Virus record (IMG/VR): IMGVR_UViG_3300023175_000160
Location: 1 to 28,577 of that record
Length of the DNA: 28,577 nucleotides
Source of the DNA: a virus
Reading direction: 5' to 3' (one strand)
The position numbers and the translations under genes were made by a program. Below the pieces are notes generated by a model that saw only the letters and a program-made list of their open reading frames with translations, had not been told where the DNA came from and did no database searches. This document shows positions 5,083-13,757 of this stretch, one piece after another (the first letter of the stretch is position 1; each line of letters begins with the position of its first letter).

Positions 5083-6069
5083 CTACTTCTTAGTGTTGAA
5101 AGCTTCAACTAAAGCGTTAATAGAAGAGTAATCAGAAGCTGGTTTAATTTCTTCCTGTTCTTCTAGAATAATTTCGTCGTTTTCCTCTTGAACGTCATGT
5201 GATTCCACAATCGGCTTGTCAGAGAAGAATGACTCCTTAATTACTTGAAGATTTTCTGCGTATGCATCAAGATCTTCAATATCAAGCTTTTCAGACAATA
5301 CTTTCAATCTCTCTACCTGATTCTCAGATAAACCTTCTGAAAGTTCGTCAAATTTTTGTCCTGCTTTGAAAGTTTGAATTTCTTTCTGTAATTCAATGTT
5401 CTCATTTACGAGATCATTTGCCTTACCTTCCAATTCAGAAACAGTTGTCTCTAAGTTTGCTACAACGTCAACTGATTCTTCATCAACTGATACGTTGTGC
5501 TCTACGAACAAGTTCTTAAGACCTGACATTAATGATTCTGCCATTTCAACCTTAATTCCAGATTCAATAGCAATTTCATTCTCAGACATCCACTCAGATA
5601 CAACGTAGTCTAAATACTTATCAACGTTTGTAGTAATAGTTTCTAATTTCTCAGATACTGCTTCTTCCAACGCTTCGTCTAAAGACTTAGTTAATTCTTC
5701 GCGAATTTCTTCAGTTCTTTTGTTTACTTCTTCGTTTAATGCGGCTTCAAATACAAGACTAATCTTGCCTTTGAATTCTTCAGATAAATCTTCGCCTTCG
5801 ATAATTGACTCAATTGAGGATTCTACTACAACCTCTTCTTCCACTGTTTCAACTTCAGCTTCAACTTCAGTTTCTTCAGCAGTAGGAACAGGCTTACCTG
5901 CATCTTTTTGGCCAGGAATTACTTTCTTACCATCAGCAGCGCCTTTAGGCTCGTCAGTAGTAGTCTTCTTCAACTTGTCCTTTTTGCCTTCACCACCCTC
6001 AGGTGCTACAGGCTCAGGTACTTCTGAGACTCCATCATCGGCAACGAATTTTTCTTCTATGTTTGCCAT
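5083..6069 (-). CDS. 22: Prohead scaffolding core protein gp22
   Basis: The protein has 328 residues (T4 gp22 has 269). It is the main internal scaffold on which gp23 assembles and is later cut up by gp21. It is very acidic, with a low-complexity Lys/Glu/Pro N-terminus (about residues 1-85) and a long helical, coiled-coil-prone middle (EEALEEAVSEKLETITTNVDKYL, later VSELEGKANDLVNENIELQKE). The C-terminal end (SDYSSINALVEAFNTKK) is similar to the conserved tail of T4-like scaffolds. The longer acidic N-terminus is unlike T4. It lies between protease 21 and capsid 23 as in T4. The start follows AAAGGAGAAAAATA, with a late promoter at 6133. Confidence 0.93.
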   Translation of the reverse strand: MANIEEKFVADDGVSEVPEPVAPEGGEGKKDKLKKTTTDEPKGAADGKKVIPGQKDAGKPVPTAEETEVEAEVETVEEEVVVESSIESIIEGEDLSEEFKGKISLVFEAALNEEVNKRTEEIREELTKSLDEALEEAVSEKLETITTNVDKYLDYVVSEWMSENEIAIESGIKVEMAESLMSGLKNLFVEHNVSVDEESVDVVANLETTVSELEGKANDLVNENIELQKEIQTFKAGQKFDELSEGLSENQVERLKVLSEKLDIEDLDAYAENLQVIKESFFSDKPIVESHDVQEENDEIILEEQEEIKPASDYSSINALVEAFNTKK

Positions 6070-6132
6070 TATTTTTCTCCTTTAAATTTGTTATAATTTA
6101 CAAATATCTTTTATAATAAACTTGACTGTTTT

Positions 6133-6140
6133 TATTTATA
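6133..6140 (-). promoter_or_regulatory. T4-type late promoter before gene 22
   Basis: TATTTATA on the plus strand is TATAAATA on the minus strand, 63 nt before the gene 22 start. It sits 5 nt beyond the gene 21 stop. Confidence 0.75.
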
Positions 6141-6145
6141 AAAAT

Positions 6146-6823
6146 TTAGTTTCTCAAAGTGCGGATAAATGTTTCAAACATTCTTGTTGCCGCAGCTTCA
6201 TCAATAGTCCTTACTACTCTGTTTACTTTTTTCTCCACTTCTTCTTGGATATTTTCGATAGCCTGTTGGGCTCTCCAATTACCAGAAGCAATGTCGTAGT
6301 AATATTCTACATTCTCCATGATACCATTTACGAATGCATTTGGTGCTGAAGGGTCAGTGACAATATCAACAGTAGCGAGGTGGAAATCCTTTTGTACTTC
6401 CATTACTCCGTCTCTACCTGCCTTGACCGAACCAAGACCTCGAGTTGAAACTCCGATCTTTACTCCTTCGTCTAATAGGCTCTTAACAATTTCACCCATT
6501 GGTGTGGAAAGAATTTTTGCCTTTCCATAGAAATCGTTTCCATCGCGTCTCATATCAGTAATCAAATGAGAGACACGATCCCCGTTGATTTGTGGACCAT
6601 CAGGGTGTCCTAGTTCTCCAAGAGCACGTTTAGTTTCGATGAAATCTTTTTGATATCTTTTCATCTCACCTTCTAACGTTGCGCTTGGATAAATTCTGCC
6701 ATTGCGATTTTTAATATCGCCTTGCATGAAAATTCCTTCGATGAAATAATTCTTCTTGCCGTCTTCCTTGGCTTCTGTAATTACTTCAACTGAATCATCT
6801 CTGTATTCTGAAATTAAGTTCAT
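6146..6823 (-). CDS. 21: Prohead maturation protease gp21
   Basis: The protein has 225 residues (T4 gp21 has 212). It is the serine protease inside the prohead that cuts scaffold, capsid and other head proteins after (L/I)xE. The fold pattern is clear: NRNGRIYPSATLEGEM near residue 40, LGELGHP with the catalytic-type His73, the following DRVSHLI, and GVSTRGLGSV with the nucleophile Ser126, then DIVTDPSAPNAFV near residue 155, as in the herpes-type assemblin/T4 gp21 clan. A helical C-terminal tail (NIQEEVEKKVNRVV, then TFIRTLRN) may carry the self-cleavage region. The start follows GAGGAAAG; a late promoter octamer ends 18 nt upstream. Confidence 0.95.
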   Translation of the reverse strand: MNLISEYRDDSVEVITEAKEDGKKNYFIEGIFMQGDIKNRNGRIYPSATLEGEMKRYQKDFIETKRALGELGHPDGPQINGDRVSHLITDMRRDGNDFYGKAKILSTPMGEIVKSLLDEGVKIGVSTRGLGSVKAGRDGVMEVQKDFHLATVDIVTDPSAPNAFVNGIMENVEYYYDIASGNWRAQQAIENIQEEVEKKVNRVVRTIDEAAATRMFETFIRTLRN

Positions 6824-6841
6824 ATTTCTTTCCTCAAAAAC

Positions 6842-6849
6842 TATTTATA
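6842..6849 (-). promoter_or_regulatory. T4-type late promoter before gene 21
   Basis: Exact TATAAATA on the minus strand. Its inner TAA is the stop codon (6847-6845) of the upstream Cys-rich gene. The expected start near 6836 leaves a short leader to the ATG at 6823. Confidence 0.78.
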
Positions 6850-7978
6850 TGTTTGTTTTAGCAAACTCGAGGATTTCGTTATAACCTGCTTCGTCAGCAA
6901 CGAATACGTTATACATTTCCTCTTTGTTAGTTTCGTTTAATTCGTCAAACATTTTATTTAGAATATCTGCATCTTCTTCTGAAATTTCAATTACTTCTTT
7001 ATTTTGTAATTGAAATTCACCTGCTTCAATTCCTTCATAAGACATCTTGAGGCTATAACCTGCTGATAAAGGTTTGCCATTCACCATTTGGTCTCCTTTA
7101 CTATAAGCATATAGAGACTTAACATTTGAGAATACTTCTGCTAATTTATTTTGCCACCATTCCTCTGGATCTTGTCCTTCCATTTTGAGGTATGATTGTA
7201 TTTCTTCTGACGCATAACATATGAAATGTAATTGCTTAAGCATCATAGGAATTTCTTGTTGGGGACTTTCAAGCAATTCTTCCTCGGTTGATACTTTTGC
7301 TAACATTTCTTTAAATGTCATTGATAGCGTTTTACCATTAGAATCTTTAATGGTAACAGATGTAGGACCTGCTTTAGGCTTGTCCTCACCTTTTAAAACT
7401 TTTTTCTTTTGTACTTCAGGTTCGATAGTTTTACCGGAATCAGTCTCAGGAGCATCTTCTTCCTTTTTCTTTCCAGGCTTTTTCTCTGCATTTAATTTGC
7501 TACCTGAACAACCACCTTCCTCAATACCTTCAATCTTATTACCGCAGCAAGAACAATCTTTACCGATTTCTTCAACCTTATGTTCTCCACCACAGTGTTC
7601 ACAAGATTCGTCGCAACCGCAAGAAGCCTTTAATTCTTCTTCCATTGATTCGTCATCTTTCTTTTCGTCTTCTTTTTTCTTGTTAACACCTAAGATTTCA
7701 GTAATTGATTTCTTTTCCTCAGCAACCTGTTTACCTGCACCTGCTCTTCCTGGTAATGTTTGAGCAACTTTAGTTTTGTATGCTAAGTCGTAACTTGAAT
7801 CGCCTTCTTGGTCAGCAGATCGCTTACCATTTACCATTCCTGGTATCTCACCTGTAAAAACGTGGTCAGGAGCAACTGGGTGTTTAATTACCTCAATCGT
7901 ATGTTGGTCCTTAAAGCGTCTTTCTTCAGGTGCCTTAGGTTGGGCAACTTCTGAAACGAGATCTTTAAATTTTTTCAT
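6845..7978 (-). CDS. Prohead-core-position protein with Cys-rich cluster
   Basis: The protein has 377 residues and lies between portal 20 and protease 21, where T4 has the small core genes 67 and 68, so a prohead-core role is likely. It is highly charged with Lys/Glu-rich low complexity (about residues 85-118 and 160-205). Between these lies a cluster of eight Cys (residues 120, 122, 126, 129, 142, 144, 145, 157) in the pattern CGCDESCEHCGGEH...DCSCCGNK, with a nearby His, resembling a zinc-binding knuckle; T4 gp67 and gp68 have nothing like it. The C-terminal 140 residues look folded and helical (MLKQLHFICYASEEIQSYL, DPEEWWQNKLAEVFSNVKS). The N-terminus contains DQHTIEVIKHPVAPDHVF. Sequence-level homology to gp67/68 is not evident. 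A late promoter lies at 8011. Confidence 0.8.
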   Translation of the reverse strand: MKKFKDLVSEVAQPKAPEERRFKDQHTIEVIKHPVAPDHVFTGEIPGMVNGKRSADQEGDSSYDLAYKTKVAQTLPGRAGAGKQVAEEKKSITEILGVNKKKEDEKKDDESMEEELKASCGCDESCEHCGGEHKVEEIGKDCSCCGNKIEGIEEGGCSGSKLNAEKKPGKKKEEDAPETDSGKTIEPEVQKKKVLKGEDKPKAGPTSVTIKDSNGKTLSMTFKEMLAKVSTEEELLESPQQEIPMMLKQLHFICYASEEIQSYLKMEGQDPEEWWQNKLAEVFSNVKSLYAYSKGDQMVNGKPLSAGYSLKMSYEGIEAGEFQLQNKEVIEISEEDADILNKMFDELNETNKEEMYNVFVADEAGYNEILEFAKTNI

Positions 7979-8010
7979 GTTTAGTCCCTAATTTATTTGT
8001 ATATTACCTT

Positions 8011-8018
8011 TATTTATA
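8011..8018 (-). promoter_or_regulatory. T4-type late promoter before the Cys-rich head gene
   Basis: Exact TATAAATA on the minus strand, 32 nt before the ATG at 7978 and 3 nt beyond the gene 20 stop. Confidence 0.75.
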
Positions 8019-8021
8019 TTA

Positions 8022-9548
8022 TTAGAACCCATCGTCCTCTTGGTGTCCACCTTGAGCCTTTTCATCAGCAATCTGGTCTTCCATATCCTGCGCATCTTGT
8101 TCAGACATCTGCAAGATATTTGATGTGATCCACTGATGAGAGAAATACTTTCCTGTATAATCTGATATATCTCTCAATGTGTTCAATCTTTCTCTCAGTA
8201 TTTCAGCTTCTTTTAACTCCTCAAAATAATTATCTTTAACGAAATCATAACGAATATCATTACGTATTTCATTAAATTCTTCAGGTGTTAAAATACCTTT
8301 TAATACTAACTGCTTCTCAAGAACCATATTAAATATCCATGAAAAGCGAGTACGAATCCTTCTAATAAATTTACCAAACTTCAATTCATCACGAGTAATT
8401 TCAGATGTTCTTCCAAACGTTGCCATTGCTTCTGGTTCTAAACGAGTTAAGGGTACCTTCAACGCCTTATATAATTTACGTTGAAAATACTCTAAGTTTT
8501 CGTTACCACTCAATCCTGGTGCATTACCTCCTGCGAGGGTATCAACTTCAGTTGACCTTTCTCCACCACGACGAGGGAACCAAAAGTCCTCAGTCATTGT
8601 CAGCATCTTACGAGAATCGGTAATCTGTCCCGTATCTGAGTTATACTGTAATTTATTTTTATGGCGAGCCATCATATCTCTCAAATACTGCTCTGCCTTG
8701 TTCTTAGGTAAATTACCTACATCAATATAAAATATCCTTCTTTCTGGTGCTCTTGTTAATGTATAAATTACAACAGCATCCTCCAACATTCTAAGCTGAT
8801 TTAAAGCTTTACCTGCTGGATGTAAATGAGATAATACTAAACTATTATTCTCATTCATCAATCCCGAAGTGACACGAGCAATCGCATCCTTCGCAATTTT
8901 GATTCCTGAAGTACTACTTGCTGGAGTAGTTGCTCCACCTGTACTTGTATTTTGAAAGCCAGTTTCTGAATACATATAATACTCATTCTTAACTTTCTTA
9001 ACAGGTATTCCTGAATGTTTGTCTTTTTGTTTTTTGTCAACTTCGCGAATTAATTTTAATTTACGAGGGTCAACATAACGTAATTCAACAACACCTTTCT
9101 TTACATCTTCAGGGTCGATAATAATATGATAGTTTAATCTTCCATCTACATAGAATTTATTAAACATATCATATGCATTGTTTGTAAAATCGAACAATGC
9201 AAGTATCTTATCAAACTCTTGTCCAATAGTCTTCTTTACTTTATCTGATAAATCCGTTTCTCCTAATGAGATATCAACAACTCTATCATTTGTATCAACA
9301 CTAATTGCTTCATTCACAATGTCATCAATTGCCTGAGAAACCTCAGGCTGCATTGCCATGTGACGATATCTTGTAATTAATTCCGATTCCGTTTTAGCGG
9401 AACCTTCCATATCCAATATCGTATTATAAAAACCACCGAGCGCATTACCAACCGTAATCGCTCCATCATCATTAGAGGGTTCGGCAAACGAGACCGGTAA
9501 AGTGGTCTCCTCCTCTGCCCTCTTTATATCAAAGCCAAAAATTTTCAA
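8022..9548 (-). CDS. 20: Portal vertex protein gp20
   Basis: The protein has 508 residues (T4 gp20 has 524). Twelve copies form the head vertex through which DNA enters and to which the neck binds. T4-type portal segments are plain: ESELITRYRHMAMQPEVSQAIDDIVNEAI near residue 58, then DGRLNYHIIIDPEDVKKGVVELRYVDPRKLKLIRE, LEDAVVIYTLTRAPERRIFYIDVGNLPK near residue 255, EDFWFPRRGGERSTEVDTLAGG near 320, and YKALKVPLTRLEPE. The start is TTG (9548-9546), with AGGTGA a few bases upstream and no ATG nearby; KIFGFDIKR directly after it fits the family start. The acidic C-terminus (DMEDQIADEKAQGGHQEDDGF) is common in this family. Confidence 0.96.
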   Translation of the reverse strand: MKIFGFDIKRAEEETTLPVSFAEPSNDDGAITVGNALGGFYNTILDMEGSAKTESELITRYRHMAMQPEVSQAIDDIVNEAISVDTNDRVVDISLGETDLSDKVKKTIGQEFDKILALFDFTNNAYDMFNKFYVDGRLNYHIIIDPEDVKKGVVELRYVDPRKLKLIREVDKKQKDKHSGIPVKKVKNEYYMYSETGFQNTSTGGATTPASSTSGIKIAKDAIARVTSGLMNENNSLVLSHLHPAGKALNQLRMLEDAVVIYTLTRAPERRIFYIDVGNLPKNKAEQYLRDMMARHKNKLQYNSDTGQITDSRKMLTMTEDFWFPRRGGERSTEVDTLAGGNAPGLSGNENLEYFQRKLYKALKVPLTRLEPEAMATFGRTSEITRDELKFGKFIRRIRTRFSWIFNMVLEKQLVLKGILTPEEFNEIRNDIRYDFVKDNYFEELKEAEILRERLNTLRDISDYTGKYFSHQWITSNILQMSEQDAQDMEDQIADEKAQGGHQEDDGF

Positions 9549-9564
9549 AATATCACCTATTTAA

Positions 9565-10098
9565 TTATGTAGTTGGAATACCAGTATTTCCTTCAACTGT
9601 CCACATATCGTAGTCGAAGTCAACTGTAAATTCCTGTATAGCATCAGCGCCATCCCAAGTCATAGCCATTGTACTGACTGATGTTGGGAATAACCCTTCA
9701 AACTTATATGATCTTAACGGATCTCCATTTTTACTGTAGTGTGTAATCAATGCATCAGTTTTATAATCCTGAGGCAAACCTGAAACATTACCCTCGTGTG
9801 AATTAATTGCATTCATCCAAGCTTCCATTGAGTTTCTGATTTGATAATCCTCATCATTAATAACTGTCACCTGCCAAGTGGCAAAGGTTCTTGTTCCTGC
9901 GTATGCAATCGTTCTTCCAAAATAAGTTGTTTTAAATGAACTTATGTCTGAAGAAGGAATGTTTGCTGCTTTAACCATAAATGGAACTTTAAAATCAGCA
10001 ACTGGGTCAACAGGGTTGAGAATTTGCACTTGGAAAAGGTTAGCACGAGCGCCACCGCCAGTTAACTGGGATTTGAACTCATTAATATTAAATGCCAT
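9565..10098 (-). CDS. 19: Tail tube protein gp19
   Basis: The protein has 177 residues (T4 gp19 has 163). It polymerises into the inner tube of the contractile tail. Family features include the N-terminus FNINEFKSQLTGGGARANLFQVQI, the PFMVKAANIPSS loop, the TYFGRTIAYAGTRTFATWQVTVINDEDYQIRNSMEAWMNAIN strand-helix block, and the closing AIQEFTVDFDYDMWTVE. It lies between sheath 18 and portal 20 as in T4. The start follows AAAGGAGAATAAGA, a ribosome site shared in form with genes 18, 22 and 23. A near-consensus late promoter lies at 10122. Confidence 0.95.
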   Translation of the reverse strand: MAFNINEFKSQLTGGGARANLFQVQILNPVDPVADFKVPFMVKAANIPSSDISSFKTTYFGRTIAYAGTRTFATWQVTVINDEDYQIRNSMEAWMNAINSHEGNVSGLPQDYKTDALITHYSKNGDPLRSYKFEGLFPTSVSTMAMTWDGADAIQEFTVDFDYDMWTVEGNTGIPTT

Positions 10099-10121
10099 TC
10101 TTATTCTCCTTTATTAAAAAT

Positions 10122-10129
10122 TATTTATT
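10122..10129 (-). promoter_or_regulatory. Possible late promoter before gene 19 (one mismatch)
   Basis: AATAAATA on the minus strand, one base from TATAAATA, overlapping the gene 18 stop (TAA at 10130-10128). It lies 23 nt before the gene 19 start. Confidence 0.5.
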
Positions 10130-12056
10130 ATGTTAGTGACCCAACAATTTCATCAAACTCAACTCCGCTTCTTGTTGCTACGAAGGTCAATTCAATTACA
10201 TTGATTGAACGTGCAGGCTTAATAAAGATATTAGCTCTGAACTTACCTTGGTCAACAATTGACGGTGTATTTACTGTAGAATCAGAAACTACTCTGAAAT
10301 CAACAATACCTCTCTTTCCTTGAATATCTCTCAAGAAAGGTTCAACGATTCCTTTGAATTGTGCTTGAGTAAACTCATCGTTCAATTCAAATAAGAATGA
10401 TTCAGCAGCATTGGCAATTGCCTTTTCAACTGCGATGAATAATCTTCTAACGTTGATACTATCAAATGCACTGTTAGCACCTAATCCTGTCTTATCACCG
10501 AATAGAACAATTCCTCGTCCTACTTGTGCCATGACTGGGTTAACGTTTGCACTGTATAGTTGGTCTCTTTGAGCTTTATTAGGATTGAAAGCAAGTTTAA
10601 CAACATTCTTGATTACACCCTTACGGAAACCGGCAGGAGATTCAAAAGGTTCAACTCTTGAAGAAAGACCTGCGATATCACCATTAAGTGGAGTATATCT
10701 ATATACATCGTTGTATCTGTCGTATCTATACTTATAACCTGAATCCATTACATAGTAAGAAGAACTTGGTAATCCGTTCTTAAATGCAATAATATTTGCT
10801 AATTTTGCTTCAGTTTTACTTTCATCAACAACATCAGATTTAGCAGGCGAAACAAACGCAACTGCATCTTTTCTGTAATCGGCAATATTTGAAATCAGAT
10901 ATGTGGCAAGATTACCATTGTCATCAGATTTACCACCTAACACAAACGATACATCAATTTCATTTGAAGATTTGAATAAATCGTATGCTGGTGCAAGGTC
11001 AGCCAATGTTGCTGCAGTTTCTGTTCTACCGTCTACACCATTTGCTAATACTTCATATTCAGAAGTTTGAGCCTCGAAGTGAGCGGTGTTGGCAACTTTA
11101 ACCCAAGAAGATTCTTGGTCAATTACATCTTTATAGTAATTTGTTTTGCCATTTGATAGTTTAGCGGATTGAGTAGTAGATACATCAGAATAAACTTCTA
11201 AGATTGAATCTGCCTCTCCAGTAATTCCGCCGTCATTATCAATAACTGCGATGTGATAGTTTCCTGTACTTGGAGCTCTTCCAAATACACCTGAATATCC
11301 CCATTTCTTAGTGATGCTTAATTTATTTAAATCAGTCTCTGCTAATCTATAAGCTTGTCCTAATGAAACGGTATATGCGTATGAAGTAGTTAATGAAGTA
11401 TTTGCTGTCTCATCGCCAACTGCATCCCTTGCTTCTTCTGTAATAGCGGAAACTGGGATTGATTGATAACCAACTGAATCGTTACCTACGACAAATAAAT
11501 CGCCAGCATCTACGGTTGTTGTATCAATTCTGTTAGCAGGTGCAACTTCAAACACCATTGAAGTACTGTTAAATGAAATTGTTTGTTCAGTAGCAAGTAT
11601 AGCACTGTTGGCACCTGTAATCCTTGTAGCAGGAATATCGCCAACTGCTTGTAAAGCACTTTCAAAATTTGCGTCATCAACATAAGCAATTTCTAATGAA
11701 TTACCTAATGCTCCAGGATATAATGCATCAAATGCACCAAATGTATGGAGTTGAGTATTTGCACTTGAAGTATCAGATGCAGAAGCAGCTACAGCGCCGT
11801 TATCTGCACGAGAAACCCATAATGCGTTTGCATATGAAAGATAATCTGCTGCGACAAAGAATGTTTCGTAGTTATCATCGGTTGGTTCACCGAAACGTTG
11901 AACTAATTCATTCTCTGAAGAAACAAGTACTGCTTCACCTACAGGACCCCATCTAAAAACACCAGCTACTGCTGCAGGCGGTGTTGCGATGGCAGGAACC
12001 GATGCTGATGCGTCCACCTCTCGAACAATTACGGAAGGACTTACGGAAAAAGCCAT
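10128..12056 (-). CDS. 18: Tail sheath protein gp18
   Basis: The protein has 642 residues (T4 gp18 has 659). It is the contractile outer sheath. The N-terminus (FSVSPSVIVREVDASASVPAIATPPAAVAGVFRWGPVGE) and the C-terminal domain (RRLFIAVEKAIANAAESFLFELND, FLRDIQGKRGIVDFRVVSD, RANIFIKPARSINVIELTFVATRSGVEF) are the most conserved parts of T4-like sheaths and hold the inter-subunit strands. Residues about 100-370 form the more variable surface domains. The start follows AAAGGAGAATAAT. Two late promoter octamers lie 41 and 62 nt upstream, fitting the very high copy number of this protein. Confidence 0.97.
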   Translation of the reverse strand: MAFSVSPSVIVREVDASASVPAIATPPAAVAGVFRWGPVGEAVLVSSENELVQRFGEPTDDNYETFFVAADYLSYANALWVSRADNGAVAASASDTSSANTQLHTFGAFDALYPGALGNSLEIAYVDDANFESALQAVGDIPATRITGANSAILATEQTISFNSTSMVFEVAPANRIDTTTVDAGDLFVVGNDSVGYQSIPVSAITEEARDAVGDETANTSLTTSYAYTVSLGQAYRLAETDLNKLSITKKWGYSGVFGRAPSTGNYHIAVIDNDGGITGEADSILEVYSDVSTTQSAKLSNGKTNYYKDVIDQESSWVKVANTAHFEAQTSEYEVLANGVDGRTETAATLADLAPAYDLFKSSNEIDVSFVLGGKSDDNGNLATYLISNIADYRKDAVAFVSPAKSDVVDESKTEAKLANIIAFKNGLPSSSYYVMDSGYKYRYDRYNDVYRYTPLNGDIAGLSSRVEPFESPAGFRKGVIKNVVKLAFNPNKAQRDQLYSANVNPVMAQVGRGIVLFGDKTGLGANSAFDSINVRRLFIAVEKAIANAAESFLFELNDEFTQAQFKGIVEPFLRDIQGKRGIVDFRVVSDSTVNTPSIVDQGKFRANIFIKPARSINVIELTFVATRSGVEFDEIVGSLT

Positions 12057-12096
12057 ATTATTCTCCTTTAATATTATCTATTTAAACCTATTTACT

Positions 12097-12104
12097 TATT
12101 TATA
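12097..12104 (-). promoter_or_regulatory. T4-type late promoter before gene 18, proximal
   Basis: Exact TATAAATA on the minus strand, 40 nt before the gene 18 ATG. It is the first of a tandem pair. Confidence 0.75.
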
Positions 12105-12117
12105 GTTATCACAGTTT

Positions 12118-12125
12118 TATTTATA
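12118..12125 (-). promoter_or_regulatory. T4-type late promoter before gene 18, distal
   Basis: A second exact TATAAATA on the minus strand, 21 nt further upstream and just past the gene 17 stop. The 21-nt spacing puts the two on the same helical face. Confidence 0.72.
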
Positions 12126-12137
12126 ATAATTCCATTT

Positions 12138-13757
12138 TTATATTTCAAAAGTTCTTTCGGGTCTGTATTCAATCCATCCATGCTCATCAGGCTGTGGATC
12201 TCCAGTATCTATAAAACCGAAAGGAAGTAATTCTGAGTCAAGTTGTTCTTCTGTTTTTTCTTTTAAAGCTGCTAAAGTATTAATGTCTGTTAACTCTCTA
12301 AAGAATCTTTGGTCTGATAACCACGCAAATAAAACTAAGTTCATTACGAGATCATCATTCCAGCCAGATTCAGCTTCATAAGAATTACCTTTTTTACTAA
12401 ATCGTGATAACTCCTGTATTGTATTATAATCTTGTACTATTAACTGATTTTGTTCAATTAATAGCTTCAAAATAGAACAACCTTTTGACTTTACTTGTCT
12501 TGTTGTTCTAATTCCATGATCTGCTCGCTTCCCTCCAAAACCACTTGAAACTTGTTTCCCGGCTCGGCCGGCGTTTTCAGTGAAGAGAAGATTCTCATAG
12601 CCGTAGTCCATTAAGAGTACATCAGAAACCTGCTCACCGATGTCATTGATTTCTACTAAGACTGCACTCTCATTATACATCAGCCCTATTCTATATATAA
12701 CCGATGCAAAGTCTACTGGACTTATTGTATTATCTTGGAAACAACATACTTGCTTATAAGGCATTTCTGTCACATCCATCATTGTAAATGTTGAATAGTC
12801 GAGACCTTTACCTCTCGATACATCAACCGTCATAACATATGAGTGACCTGGTATTGCTTTTTCATATTGCACAATACCTTCACTTTCATTAATGGCAATT
12901 GACGGAGCAAGTTCTTTGAGTTTGGCTCCACTTATTAGAGTACCTGAACTGCCTAAGAACTGACAACAATATTCCTGCTCAAACTTTTCTTGGTCAAAAT
13001 CCAACGCTTCTAACGTTTCATCTTTCCATTGTTCGTCTCTACCAGGAACGTCATACCACATAACCTCAACATATTCATAACCGTTTGTTCCTTCTTTGGC
13101 ACCTTTACAAGTTTTCCAAAAATGGTTCAATCCGTTTGGTGTTGAAGTCATCAATAATTTTGTACTTTGACCTGATGAAATTGTTGGATATACTGAAGCA
13201 AAGAATTCATCAAATCCTTCAATAAATGCAACCTCATCAAGATATAGGAACGAAATAGATTTACCACGAATTGCTGAACTTGTTGTTGTTCCTGCGTAAA
13301 TCTTACATCCGTTCTCTAATGTTATATTACCTTTATTCCATTCTTCAATACCTTGCTGCATCCATTTAGGTAAAGCTTCATAAGCAAGTTGTATTCTTCC
13401 AAGTACTTCTCTTGCTGCATCACCTTTGTTTGCCAATATCGCAACGGTCTTAAATTCATTAAATAAAATATAATGTAATATAACTGCAGTTGCTGTTGTA
13501 GTCTTTCCGCTCTGTCTTGCGGTTAATACAGCAACTCTTCTACTTTTTGTAATCTTTTCTGTAATTTCTTTCTGATAATCATACATGTCCAAATTGACTA
13601 AACCTTTATCAACATGAACAATCTTAATATAATTCTCAGCAAAATAAACTGGATCCTCGGCACACTTCATATACTCCTTAAGCATTTCAGGAGTGAACTC
13701 AATTTGTTCTCCTACCTTTTTGAGATATGAATTACCTAAGTATCCGCGGTCTATCAT
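12138..13757 (-). CDS. 17: Terminase large subunit gp17 (ATPase and nuclease)
   Basis: The protein has 539 residues (T4 gp17 has 610). It is the motor that pumps DNA into the head and cuts it. The ATPase has Walker A at about residues 79-87 (TARQSGKTT), Walker B at 170-175 (FLYLDE, with the catalytic Glu) and the coupling motif LLMTSTPNG at 201-209. The nuclease domain has Asp312 in MTVDVSRGKGLDYSTF, the VLVEIND strand near 367-372 and SGWNDDLVMN near 465-473, giving the expected acidic triad. It is shorter than T4 mainly in the N-terminus. The start ATG overlaps the gene 16 stop by 4 nt. No intein or intron interrupts it. Confidence 0.97.
   Translation of the reverse strand: MIDRGYLGNSYLKKVGEQIEFTPEMLKEYMKCAEDPVYFAENYIKIVHVDKGLVNLDMYDYQKEITEKITKSRRVAVLTARQSGKTTTATAVILHYILFNEFKTVAILANKGDAAREVLGRIQLAYEALPKWMQQGIEEWNKGNITLENGCKIYAGTTTSSAIRGKSISFLYLDEVAFIEGFDEFFASVYPTISSGQSTKLLMTSTPNGLNHFWKTCKGAKEGTNGYEYVEVMWYDVPGRDEQWKDETLEALDFDQEKFEQEYCCQFLGSSGTLISGAKLKELAPSIAINESEGIVQYEKAIPGHSYVMTVDVSRGKGLDYSTFTMMDVTEMPYKQVCCFQDNTISPVDFASVIYRIGLMYNESAVLVEINDIGEQVSDVLLMDYGYENLLFTENAGRAGKQVSSGFGGKRADHGIRTTRQVKSKGCSILKLLIEQNQLIVQDYNTIQELSRFSKKGNSYEAESGWNDDLVMNLVLFAWLSDQRFFRELTDINTLAALKEKTEEQLDSELLPFGFIDTGDPQPDEHGWIEYRPERTFEI

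Noticed and set aside
5396-6085. Several plus-strand open frames across the head genes (for example 5396-5608, 5720-6085, 7221-7763)
   Set aside because: They lie antisense to strongly supported genes 22 and the Cys-rich gene, with Ser/Thr/Phe-rich translations that mirror acidic or Lys-rich codons on the real strand, and have no ribosome sites.
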